Positions 12,811 to 22,894 of a stretch of 51,461 nucleotides of DNA are shown piece by piece. The stretch spans positions 1-51,461 of the forward strand of contig QANT01009060.1 of NCBI GenBank assembly GCA_003254885.1, written 5' to 3'. Every line of letters starts with the position of its first letter. Positions within the stretch are counted from its first letter, which is position 1. The notes under the pieces were generated by a model, which was not told the origin of the DNA, did no database searches, and was given only the letters and a program-made list of their open reading frames with translations. The stretch is from Purshia tridentata. Its lineage: Eukaryota; Streptophyta; Magnoliopsida; Rosales; Rosaceae. Position numbers and translations under genes: made by a program.

Positions 12811-12922
12811 TTAATCACTGCAAAGAGCTTCAACAGTTAAACTTGTTAGCACTCCAGGACAAGGATCACCAAGGGTTTCTGTGGAGGTTGGGGACTGAAC
12901 ATTCTTCTTGGTCAAGGCAAGC
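12811..12922 (-). pseudogene. Beta-galactosidase last exon, broken (copy 1)
   Basis: On the complement, a TTTGCAG acceptor at 12923-12924 opens into ACLDQEECSVP, then frame is lost and resumes as DPCPGVL..VEALCSD before TAA at 12811. This is the end of the SUEL-type lectin domain found at the C-terminus of plant family GH35 beta-galactosidases (usual pattern C.G...C.VP....FGDPC.G..K.L.VEA.C). Compared with the equivalent exon at 15846-16016 it has one extra base near 12875, which causes the frameshift. No upstream catalytic exons are present, so it cannot be functional. Confidence 0.8.
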
Positions 12923-13215
12923 CTGCAAATACATTGAACAAGCAAAGATTTTAAGCGTGTTGTTAAAGTCTGATAACTATCAAACTATGCAAAGAAAAAC
13001 AAAACCCTAAAACTAATCTTTAAAAAGTAGAAAAAAACGGAAAGATAAGATAAATGGCTTATAATGCAGGACCTCAATTGATAAAAAATAAAAAAATAAA
13101 AAAATAAAAGAAATTGAAAAAAAAAATTAGACAGGTATAATCTCAACAATTGAACTATTTTGTCGTTGTCGATGTTTGAAACCAAACGATATAGAGAAGA
13201 AAAGATTTCTCTTAC

Positions 13216-13320
13216 CTGCTCAACAATTGATAAGACGTCGGCATGGCAAGTTCCCAGACTGAATGTGCCACAATTTCCCATAGGAGCTCCAAAGCTTGCA
13301 AAATTAATTGAAGTAATGTG
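13216..13320 (-). pseudogene. Beta-galactosidase penultimate exon fragment, SUEL lectin domain (copy 1)
   Basis: Read on the complement, the sequence gives ITSINFASFGAPMGNCG, then TFSLGTCHAD and VLSIVEQ, followed by a good splice donor (CAG|GTAAGAG at 13216/13215). This is the classic start of the SUEL-type lectin domain of plant GH35 beta-galactosidases. The homology stops at about 13320, exactly where the sequence repeated upstream of the two oxidoreductase genes begins. It is the partner exon of 12811-12922. Confidence 0.8.
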
Positions 13321-13500
13321 CCATCCTCCATGTGTACGCACCTACGCACGACATGTCGTTGGAACTTGGACTTGGAGACGGGTATTGAACGACAAGTCGT
13401 TTTTTCTAACCGCATAATATGTTCCGCTTCGAAGGAGCAAGTCAAGTAAGTCACTCAACCTCCTTCACTTCAGTGGAAGCTCAAGCCCAAGAATAATAAT

Positions 13501-15669
13501 ATGAAGGCTATAGTGATAACCGCTCCCGGTGGGCCGGAGGTCCTGAAACTACAAGAAGTCGAAGACCCAGAACTCAAAGACGACGAGGTTCTAATCAAAG
13601 TCGAGGCCACGGCGCTGAACCGAGCCGACACCCTTCAGAGGAAGGGCCTGTACCCACCGCCCCCTGGTTCCAGCCAGTACCTGGGTCTCGAATGTTCTGG
13701 AACCATCGAGGCCATCGGGAAACACGTGTCACGCTGGAACGTCGGCAATCAGGTGATTATGATTTCGGATATTGTTTGGAATTTTCGTAGTAACCAAACA
13801 AGAAATCAGAAATATGGTGCAGATGGTGTTAGTAATTTATACCCTTAGATCAAGTTTTTACCTGTCAGTTTACTTCAATGTCTGAAACCATGGGTTCATT
13901 TAACTTCTTGTGTAATGGACCTAAGGAATATAAATTTCTTCATCAGAGTTTGAGTTTGCTTCATTATTGATTTGTAATTAGAGTACAAGGTAATGGGTTA
14001 AATTGCCCATCAAAATGTTTTGGTGTAATGAGCTAACTAGCTAAGCATGATAAAATCACTATATTTTCAGCATTGAATTGACCCATTGTACCAATTTGTG
14101 TGATGCAGGTGTGTGCTCTTCTGAATGGAGGAGGGTATGCTGAGAAGGTGGCTGTTCCAGCAGGACAAGTTCTTCCTGCCCCAGCTGGTGTTTCTTTGAA
14201 GGATGCTGCTAGTTTTCCTGAGGTGGCATGCACTGTTTGGTCGACTGTTTTTATGATGAGTCGGCTATCTGCTGGTGAATCATTTTTGGTAACTTCCAAG
14301 CCTACTCTACCTACTCTAATATTTGTACACAGTCATTTGAATGCAAATGCCGTGATGCTTTGAGTTGCAAGCATCTCAGTATTTTTCTAATCTCAAAATG
14401 TCAGGTGCTTTGATATATTTTCTTGAGGATGTATGGAATGTGTTATTATAAGTAAAAGTTCTACAATATGCATATATATAGGTTTGAATTATTGCACAAT
14501 TTTGCTGATACTTTTATAAACTGTTCTCTAGGCATAACCCAATTGAGAAAGTCTATTGCTTTTTTGTCTGATGCATAGCTTTATATATCACTGAAGGACT
14601 GTTAAAATTTCAGGTTCATGGGGGCTCCAGTGGAATTGGTACATTTGCAATTCAGATAGCTAAGTACCGGGGAGCAAGAGTGTTTGTCACAGCAGGTAAG
14701 CTTTACTTTTTATTTTATGGCATAAAACCAACTTTTACTTTTTTATGGATGTAGATCTTAATCAAGATTTTTTATCACCAGGTAGTGAGGAAAAGTTGGC
14801 TTCTTGCAAGGATCTTGGAGCTGATGTATGCATCAACTACAAGACTGAGAATTTTGTTGCACGGGTAAAGGAAGAAACAGATGGCAAAGGTTTGTTCTCT
14901 TGCATCAACACCCCATCAATATTCTCCCAGAAGGATTGTTGTACCTTTAATTATTATATTACTGTTATAGAAGAAAAAACATATTGATATATACTTTATG
15001 GCAGGTGTTGATGTTATCTTGGATAGCATTGGGGCATCATATTTTCGGCGAAACCTTGAAAGCTTAAAGGTTGATGGGAGACTTTTTGTCATTGGGACCA
15101 TGAGTGGTTCTGTTACAGAAATAGATCTTCGTACTGTTCTTGCAAAGCGTCTCACCATCCAAGGTAATAAAGTTTTACTGGGTTTTAACTTTTAGTACCA
15201 CAGGTTTGGAGTTGGGTGGATTTGGTTTCTCTAGTTCATGGTTTCCTCCGTATAACTTTGATATCTGGTGCCAAAATGACACATGGAATGAGCAATTTTG
15301 TATTGATATGGTGTATGCTTGAGCATTGATTTTTCCTGGTATTAATACCTTAGTGACACTTTTTTTCTTCCTCTTTAGCAAAGAGTTGTGCTTTCTTTTT
15401 ATTTATTTTTGGTGAGAAGAGTTGTTCTTTGTTTAAAATGTATTACTTATCATATGGTGGTTGTACATCCAGCGGCTGGCTTGCGATACAGAAGTCCAGA
15501 AAACAAAGCTGAAATTGTGAGGGAAGTGGAGAGCAATGTGTGGCCTGCAATTGTGGCTGGTAAGGTGAAAAGTGTGGTCTACAAGTATTTTCCATTATCT
15601 GAAGCAGCAGAGGCTCACAAGCTCATGGAAAGTAGCCAACATATTGGTAAGATACTGCTTGTTCCCTGA
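13501..15669 (+). CDS. NADPH:quinone oxidoreductase, PIG3/zeta-crystallin type (copy 2)
   Basis: Tandem duplicate of the gene at 10462-12545. Exons 13501-13752, 14109-14288, 14614-14695, 14782-14889, 15005-15163 and 15473-15669 have the same lengths and phases as copy 1 and again give 325 residues. The reading frame is intact and all borders are GT..AG. By eye the proteins differ at about 19 positions: S7T, N26K, F45L, F51Y, S52P, V72I, K80N and D83N in exon 1, and a W-to-R change after the Rossmann helix (AKYRGAR). D83N falls in the GD turn that is highly conserved in this superfamily. Only about 175 bases of upstream sequence are shared with copy 1; beyond that lies beta-galactosidase debris, so its promoter context is different. 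The enzyme is probably still active, with possibly altered expression. Confidence 0.93.
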
Positions 15670-15845
15670 TGATATTTGTAATCAAGTGAACAACATGGTT
15701 CAGACCGCTTGAACTCGGATCTGGGATAATTCTTATGTGGTGCTCTTGTATTGTGAGAATAAAGCAATTTTAATGTATCATACAGTTTGTAATTTGGTGG
15801 CATCACGCCGTTCTTGGAATTCATGTGAATATTGTTTCATCTTAG

Positions 15846-16016
15846 TCAGTATTGTACAAGGATCCATTCAACTTCCTTTGTTGGGTGCAAGTGGAACTTT
15901 AACTTTAAATCTCTGCAAAGAGCTTCAACAGCTAAACTTTTTAGCACTCCAGGACAAGGATCACCAAGGGTTTCTGTGGAGATGGGGACTGAACATTCTT
16001 CTTGGCCAAGGCAAGC
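15846..16016 (-). pseudogene. Beta-galactosidase last exon fragment (copy 2)
   Basis: On the complement, after a TTTGCAG acceptor (16017-16018), the frame reads ACLGQEECSVPIST, ETLGDPCPGVLKS and LAVEALCRD. This is the C-terminal end of a plant GH35 beta-galactosidase lectin domain. Here the frame is intact, but the natural stop seen in copy 1 (VEALCSD then TAA) is lost through an indel, so the frame runs on to 15846. The exon stands with only one partial upstream exon, so this is a gene relic. Confidence 0.82.
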
Positions 16017-16244
16017 CTGCAAATACATGGAACAGGCAAAGATTTCAAGCGTGTTGTTCGTCTGATTCCTATCAAACTATGCAAAGAAAAACAAAACCCT
16101 TAAAACTAATCTTAAAAAGTAGGAAAAAAAAAACAGAAAGATAAAATAAAAAAACTAGACAGGTATAATCTCAACAATTGAACAATTTTGTCGTTGTCGA
16201 TGTTTGAAACCGAACGATATTGGCTAAGGAAAGGTTTCTCTTAC

Positions 16245-16312
16245 CTGCTCAACAATTGATAAGACGTCGGCATGGCAAGTTCCCAGACTGAATGTGCCAC
16301 AATTTCCAATAG
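16245..16312 (-). pseudogene. Beta-galactosidase penultimate exon fragment (copy 2), truncated
   Basis: On the complement the piece encodes GNCGTFSLGTCHAD then VLSIVEQ, followed by a donor at 16244. It corresponds to the right part of the exon at 13216-13320 but stops at 16312, where unrelated NLR-tail sequence starts. Confidence 0.78.
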
Positions 16313-16597
16313 AACAAGGTTATTGAATTTAAAGTTGGTTGTTTTTATTCCCCTCATATTGATTGAAAATTATTGACTCCGAATTTTCTATCTGTTACGA
16401 AAATTTCGTACGGGCTAATTCAGTGGCACCAAGAAGATGACAAGGAATCGCAGCTTTCGTACGTCCTTTCTCCCACAAACAATTTTTCACAGAATTCTTA
16501 TGAGGACTATGTCTTTTTATTTCTTCTAAAAGCAGAAGTGCTTGGCTTTCAAGGCGTGTACTCTTCAATGATGAATTCTGTTTACGATTTTTTTCAA
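16313..16597 (+). pseudogene. Detached NLR gene tail, duplicate of 22518-22797
   Basis: This stretch of about 285 bases matches the sequence spanning the stop codon and downstream region of the NLR gene at 22518-22797 in the same orientation, with scattered substitutions and a few small indels. It begins at the ACAAGG shared by both and ends at GAATTCTGTTT. Here a frame stays open over the piece (MTPNFLSVTKIS to SSMMNSV, 16373-16609), whereas the NLR copy has a TGA and a one-base indel in it. It abuts the truncated beta-galactosidase exon. I see no NLR domain in it. Confidence 0.85.
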
Positions 16598-16599
16598 GC

Positions 16600-18140
16600 T
16601 TTAAGCTAATAGATTTCTAAAGAAATTGAAATTTGAGCTTGATAAATAAAATAAATTTATACATTAGCAAATAATAATAATTAATCTGATATATGCAATA
16701 TCAAACTAGAAACAATTTTAAACCCTAATCTCAAAAATTTTATGTAGTAAGGGGGAGAATGAAACTAAAAAAGTAAAATCAAGTAAGTAAACCATAGATT
16801 GCTTACCCGAGTCTAAAGAGAAGTAAAGAGAATTAAAAAACTAAATGGGTAAACTGAGTGTGAAATGAAAAGAAGAATTGAAAGTCACGGGTTGTGTACT
16901 TGTGTGTGTGAAGAAAGGTGTTTAAGAATTGAAAATTTGGTTCCTACATCATTTCTTCATTATCGTCGTTTTTCATCTATCATTTTTAATTTATTATATA
17001 TTGTAGATAGTTAGAGAAATACTAATTACCTTCGACCAATAAACAATAAAATTATAGGTATTCCTCTCTATAATGCTTTCGGTTTACAAGTTATGTAAAC
17101 CGCGTAACATGAGATTTATCTAACTTGTGGTCTTTCATTTTTGCTTATTTTAACATGATCAAGGAGGAGGAGTGCATGACAACTCGTCAACAACAAATGA
17201 GGTCTCTTCACGAATTTCAAAGTTAGGTTAGATAAATTGCATTTTAAAGAGGCCAAAGACCTCTTAATTAAGCTGTTATTTGGTCAATTTCTTCGATCAT
17301 CGTACTGAAGTCTTAATAAACTAATTCGGACAGACAAATTTCACCTAACTTTCAAATTATAAGTATAATATATGCTTTGTCAACATATCAATAGTCAATA
17401 AAAAGGGTTGATATATGTATTTTTAATCCATATATATGCATGGCGACTTTCAAGTTGGTTCTATTTTTGTATCCTTCCCTCTGTCATAAAAGAGAAAGAT
17501 CTACCAAATACATGTTCTGAGAGTTGGAAAAAAGAGAGGATAAAGTTAATATTATAAAATTAGATTAGATTTCTCATTACATGTATTACTAATATACTCA
17601 ATAATAGTGTTACACTAGACTTATTAATTTGTTCACTAAATAATGTTTGAGTAGAAATATCAATATCATATTTGTTATATTAATGGAAATCGAATCATGG
17701 ACCTAGCATAATTCTAATTCTTATTTCACTCACTCTCATCACTTAAATTAAATTTCTTACTACATATATTACTAATATACTCAAGAGAGATTTTCATAAA
17801 GATCCTTTAATTTACATTCTAGAGACTAAAATCTTATGACTTTTAGAATTCTAACTAAACTCCAGTATTCATTATATGTCACATAATAATTTTTTGCGAG
17901 TATGGCTGACTATTCACACATGTTATTAAATTTGTTAGTAGCCTTCATATTTCAATGCAGTATAAACTTGTTATTCAAACGGATCTCCACTTGTTAAAGA
18001 AAAGACGCATCATATTAATAGCCATGTGAAGATGATGTGAATTGTCCAAGAGGTCAGGAGACCTAATTTTGGCGGGAAAAGTAAATATTCATTGAAAATA
18101 AATTTTTGGGGTCAATCGTGGGCCCGTGGGTCATTTTTAA
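16600..18140. other. Intergenic AT-rich stretch upstream of the NLR gene
   Basis: No coding exon, RNA gene or clear transposon end was found. The stretch is very AT-rich. Two passages around 17565-17600 and 17745-17780 look alike (rrATTxCTTACTACATxTATTACTAATATACTCA) and may be short dispersed repeats. Confidence 0.5.
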
Positions 18141-18142
18141 GC

Positions 18143-18320
18143 CTTATATATCCTAACGAGTAAAGGCTGATCACTTGGGTTTTGCTTGGGAAACGCGAGA
18201 TAGTGAGGATGGCAATTGCAAGTCCTCTCTCTCTGATTCTCTGAAGACTCTTCAGATCCAGTTGATAAAGTGAAATCTCTCTTTTCTTACACCATCATCT
18301 TTTTAACTTGCAAAGCTCAG
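18143..18320 (+). promoter_or_regulatory. NLR gene TATA box, leader exon 1 and a short uORF
   Basis: A TTATATAT stretch at about 18145-18152 looks like a TATA box. A leader follows that contains an upstream ORF of 11 codons plus stop (18209-18244, MAIASPLSLIL). The leader exon ends at CTCAG|GTAATT (18320/18321). The next likely acceptor is the T-rich tract ending in AG at 18846. The uORF could lower translation of the main frame if transcription starts upstream of 18209. Confidence 0.5.
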
Positions 18321-18409
18321 GTAATTGCTTTTGTTTGATACAACTTTTTACTTGTATTTATGTTCCTTTAGCAGTCCTTTGAAAGACAGGGATTACTTTT
18401 ATTGATAGG

Positions 18410-18436
18410 TATATATATATATATATATATATATAT
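18410..18436. repeat. (TA)n microsatellite in NLR leader intron
   Basis: An uninterrupted TA dinucleotide run of about 13 units lies in the first leader intron. A poly-T run of about 28 bases follows at 18817-18844 and forms the polypyrimidine tract of the next acceptor. Confidence 0.85.
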
Positions 18437-18810
18437 GGCTATTTGCACACAGACAATGTTGTTTAGGGTGTCTTCTTGGCCAAAAACAGTGCTTCACTTT
18501 TGATATGTATTACTTGTATCTTGTCATATTATAAGTTTACCCAATGGCCCCAAAAGGAGTAACGCAAGACTAGAAAAGAAAAAAGAGGTGCTTAAAACAA
18601 TGCATGCATGATATATAGTTTTTTATATATAGAATCCTTAAATTTATGTTTTGAGAATGTTAGAGATTGAAAACGAATTTGGTGGCCAAGCAGAGAATCT
18701 TAACAAAGAGTTTGGTGTTTGGTGTTTGTCTGTTTGAGTGTGTCTGTGTGGGTTGGCCTTGGGGGATCTCAATTAAGTAAAATTTGTAGTTTGTTTCTTC
18801 TAAAATATTT

Positions 18811-18846
<36 letters not shown>

Positions 18847-18935
18847 GGCTCTCCTTGTTCTCTAAAATTCAAGAGATGTGGTATACCTGAATGAGTGACA
18901 TTAGATGTGAAATTAGTGACTAAAACGAGTTGCAG

Positions 18936-21900
18936 ATGGCAGGTACGTACAATATAGATATAGTACAGTATTATTCATAAGTTATTCCAGTGAATGCCAG
19001 CTCTTTAATTTCCGTAGCTTCAAGTTCATTACTCCAACTATATACATGGTCTATGTGATAGAAATATACAGATATATGATAACACATCCAGTCATAAATT
19101 GATAACCACTTCCAGATCACAACACCTTAAGTTTTGGGCCAGCTGGACTTTGACTTTTGAGCTTCTACTTATAACACCCTCACTTCTAGGGTTTAGGGAT
19201 CAGATCCCGTTGCTGTTGTGGAAGGCCTTATAGATAAAGCTGTTTAGTGTATTTCTTTCTTTTTTTATTTTATGATTTATATATCAAGAGCTGTTTAGTG
19301 TACTTCAATCACCTTTCTTAATTTAGATAGTTACGTTTATTTAGCATTCTATTAATTAGGCTTTTATTTTGTCCCATAACTTACAACATGCATGTATATC
19401 ATATATTTCCAAAAATGAAATACACAATACACAATACCCAAGAATGAGTAATCCTACAAACACCGAAGGTCAAAAACAAATTCAAAGGTTAGGATCACAA
19501 CTGATGCATGATAGTGTTTCATTAATTATTTAGAAGTAGATTTATTCTAACAACCTAAGATAGTTTGTGTCACATATATGACATCATTTAATGACTCAAA
19601 TTTGCAGAAACGGTTGCAGTTATTTCCAGCGTCTTCGGTTGTGTAACGGTAGTTGTAACTTTGTTAGCACCCTGTTTACGTGACCCCCTTTCTGAGAAAT
19701 ATACACTTTTCAGAAAACGCAAGGAAAATCTTGAGAAATTAAAACGTGAAAAGGACAATCTGGTAGAACGAAGGAAAGAAGTAGAACGACAATCTAAGGT
19801 GAAGGTGATGAAAAAGTCTTTAAAAGTTTCTGAGTGGTTGCAAAACGCACAGTCTGCACAGAGCTCTATCGATGAAGCTGATGGGTTGAATTTTGAAGTC
19901 AGAATACGTAAGAGTTGCTGTGGTCTACCCCACTATTGGTCACGGTATAAAGCTGGAAAAAAAATTGATGAAAAAGTTAGGCAGTTGGAAGCACTACAAA
20001 AGGAAGGCGAAAGATTCATCGATGTGCAAGAATCAGATGTGTTGGGACAAATCATAGACACCAAAAGACTAGTGGGCACAGCAGCAAGCAAAGTTGTAGA
20101 GATTATGAATTGTGTAACAGGAAATGACTCAAGGGAGTTTGGAACGATACTTGTTTATGGTATGGCTGGTTCAGGCAAGACACAAGTTGTGTCTTATGTC
20201 AATAACCAGATATTAGTTGACGACGACAATGAATTAGGTGTCAATAACAGCAATGGAAATAGTGAAGACCGTTTCGATAAAGTTATTTGTGTGACTGTGG
20301 AGAATGATGGATCAACTGTATATAACTTGCAGAAGAAAATTGCAGAGAAACTACAAATTGATTTTAATCAGGCACCTGGGAGTAGAGCAGACACATTGGC
20401 AGATGCATTGAAGAAGAAAAGATTTCTGATCATTTTGGATGATATGTGGAAGAACCTCTCTCTTGAGGAAATTGGGATTCCAAGGCCAACCAAGGATAAT
20501 GGTTGCAAGGTTATAATTGTATCCAGATCACTTCCAGTGGGTTGCCCCATCAAATTTGAGAAGAAGATTGAGACCCATCTTCTCTCGGTTACAGAGCCGC
20601 AAGAATTGTTTGAGAGTGAAACTGGCATTAGATTGTCAGACTTAAGCCAAGATACTAAAGCAATTGCAAACGACATGATAGATGAATGTCAGGGTCTGCC
20701 CTTGGCAATTTTCTCGCTGGCACAAAGCTTGACAGAATTGAAGGATGATTCTCGTGATTTTGAGGATGCATGGAAAGAAGCATTTAATGATTTGAAAACA
20801 CATCACTTGGAAAGCATGAATGAGAGGGCATTTGCTCGTCTGAAATATAGTTATGATATGCTGAAGAAAGAATCCCAGCAGTGTTTCCTCTACTGTGCAT
20901 TATACCCATCTGGTGATGACATTGACAAAAAAGAGTTAGTGGAGCATTGTTTTGGGAGGGCTTATTGGATGGCAGAGGGAGAACAAGGCAGATACAAGAT
21001 ATGACACAAGCAAGAGAGATACTGGATGAGCTCAAAAGAGCTCACCTTGTGCAGGAAACAGTAAGTCAAGAAAGTGGCAAAGAATGCATCAAGATGCGCA
21101 ACTTAGTCAGGCATATGGCAGTCCATCTTACCAAAACAAACCCTCATCAGTTTCTCATCAAAGCTGGGGAGAAGCTTACCAACTTCCCGTTGCAAGGGGA
21201 GAACTGGTCTGAAGTGGAGAGAGCCTCATTAATGGGAAATCAGCTTCGAACCCTTAATGAAGCACCCGAGTTTCCCAAGCTATCCACATTACTTCTGCAG
21301 AAAAACCCCATCGTTCTCTGGCATGAAAATTTCTTTTCTAGTATGCCTAACATCAAACTTCTGGACCTTTCTCATACTGAAATCCATTCCCTTCCAAAGT
21401 CAACCTTTTCTAACTTGAAAAACCTAAGAGCCCTCCTCTTGCGGAATTGTCCCAACTTAAAATCTCTGCCCTCTTTGGCAATGTCTAAGAAACTACTTGT
21501 TCTCGACCTTTCTAGTACTCCCATAAAAGAATTGCCTGATGGGATGAAGGAATTAACCAACCTTATTCGCCTAAACCTGTCTCGTACCAATGTGGGAGAA
21601 TTTCGAGCTGATTTACTGCGTGCATTAGTCTGTCTGGAAGAGCTGTTAATGATAACTAACTCTGCTTCTTTGTGGGGATCTACCAAAGGAGAAAGTATAC
21701 AGGAGCTGGGAGCCCTTCAACGTTTAGCTATTCTTCATATCAACTTCCAAGATGCAGAAGCCTTTAATAGATATGTTTCTTCAAAGCGTCATTGTCTATC
21801 CAAATTCAAATTCTGTGTGGGTGGTTCTTGTGAAAAAAGCCTTCCTGAAAACAGTGTAGTATTCATCAAAAGTGACTTCAAAGGGAAACAAGTCTCACTC

Positions 21901-22575
21901 CCAATAGACACCTCTGAGCTGCATGTAATCAGAAATTTGGATCTACCTCGGTTGCAAGTTACTTGTCGTCTAACGAGCCTCAAGGTCATCAATATTTCTG
22001 GCTGCGAAAGTTTGGTCTATTTATTCAAAATTGACATGTTGTACAACCTTCCAATCCTCGAAACAATATCAGTTGACAAATGTCAGAAGATGGTGGGCTT
22101 GATAGAGTCGAACAGTGGCGATCCACTTCAGGTTCCACCTCATTCGAAGCACCTAAAAGTAGTCCATATCTCTGACTGTGAAAATTTGGTCTACTTATTC
22201 AGGAAAGAGATGCTGCGATACTTCCCAAGCCTCCATGACATCTGCATCAGACAACGCCAAAGGAACCAAGTGGAAAAAGAGTCAATAGAGCCCAATGTTT
22301 TTCCTACTATGCATCCAGGGGAACAGGAGTTTGTGTTGGTCGATCCACTTAAATTAAGGAACATGTACAATGGAGAAAAGGAGGAGGGTAATCCTCAGCA
22401 AACCATTTGGAAATTTCCTGTTTTAAATATGAAGATCATAACTTCTCTGCTACCCAAGACAAGGTTAGTATGCCACAAACGATTAAATTCTTCAACTTCT
22501 CCTGGTATGCAACCACAGGACAAGGTTATTGAATTTAAAGTTGGTTATTTTCATAATTTCCCTTACATTGATTGA
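18936..22575 (+). pseudogene. CC-NBS-LRR (NLR) immune receptor gene with frameshift
   Basis: Intracellular immune receptor of the RPS2/RPS5-like coiled-coil class. The start ATGGCAG (18936-18942) precedes a donor; exon 19608-22575 continues as MAETVAVISSVFG. A hydrophobic N-terminal stretch is followed by a charged coiled coil (RKRKENLEKLKREKDN). NB-ARC motifs: P-loop GMAGSGKT (about residue 187), kinase-2 LIILDDMW (276), RNBS-B CKVIIVSRS, GLPL (365) and RNBS-D CFLYCALYP. At about 20950 the frame shifts: frame one reads on to a TGA at 21002-21004, while frame two takes over with FWEGLLDGRGRTRQ. This is best explained by one missing T in a TTTT run. The MHD site reads M-R-N (about 21094-21102). 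LRRs such as LKLLDLSHTEIHSLPKS and LLVLDLSSTPIKELPDG follow, to a stop at 22575. About 990 residues span both frames. It could be a pseudogene, a sequencing error or a truncated receptor. Confidence 0.85.
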
Positions 22576-22894
22576 AAATTATTGACTCCGAATTTTCTAT
22601 ATGTTATGAAAATTTCGTGAGGGCTAATTCAGTGTCACCAAGAAGATGACAAGGAATCGCAGCTTTGGTACGTCCTTTCTCCCACAAAAAAAGTTTTCAC
22701 AGAATTCTTATGAGGACTATGTCTTTTCATCTGTTCTAAAAGCAGAAGTGCTTGGCTTTCAAGGCGTGTACTCTTCAATGATGAATTCTGTTTTACCTTT
22801 GAACTGACTGACAAGGAGAGTTTTTTGACTAAAAGATTTATTCCCATGTTAAATATGCCATTGACTATTAGCATTCTGTTTTTGGTGTTTGCAG

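Larger units (their letters stand above)
10288..13320 (+). repeat. Tandem duplication unit 1 (oxidoreductase plus beta-galactosidase tail)
   Basis: This block of about 3.03 kb is repeated at about 13321-16312 in the same orientation. It contains 175 bases upstream of the oxidoreductase, the whole gene, its 3' flank, and the two broken beta-galactosidase exons on the other strand. Exons and introns of both copies align throughout with scattered substitutions and small indels. The junction between units lies at about 13320. Confidence 0.85.
13321..16312 (+). repeat. Tandem duplication unit 2
   Basis: This is the second copy of the 3-kb unit, from the leader of the second oxidoreductase to a shorter beta-galactosidase exon fragment. 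It ends at about 16312, about 45 bases earlier than the equivalent point in unit 1, where an NLR gene fragment begins. Confidence 0.85.
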
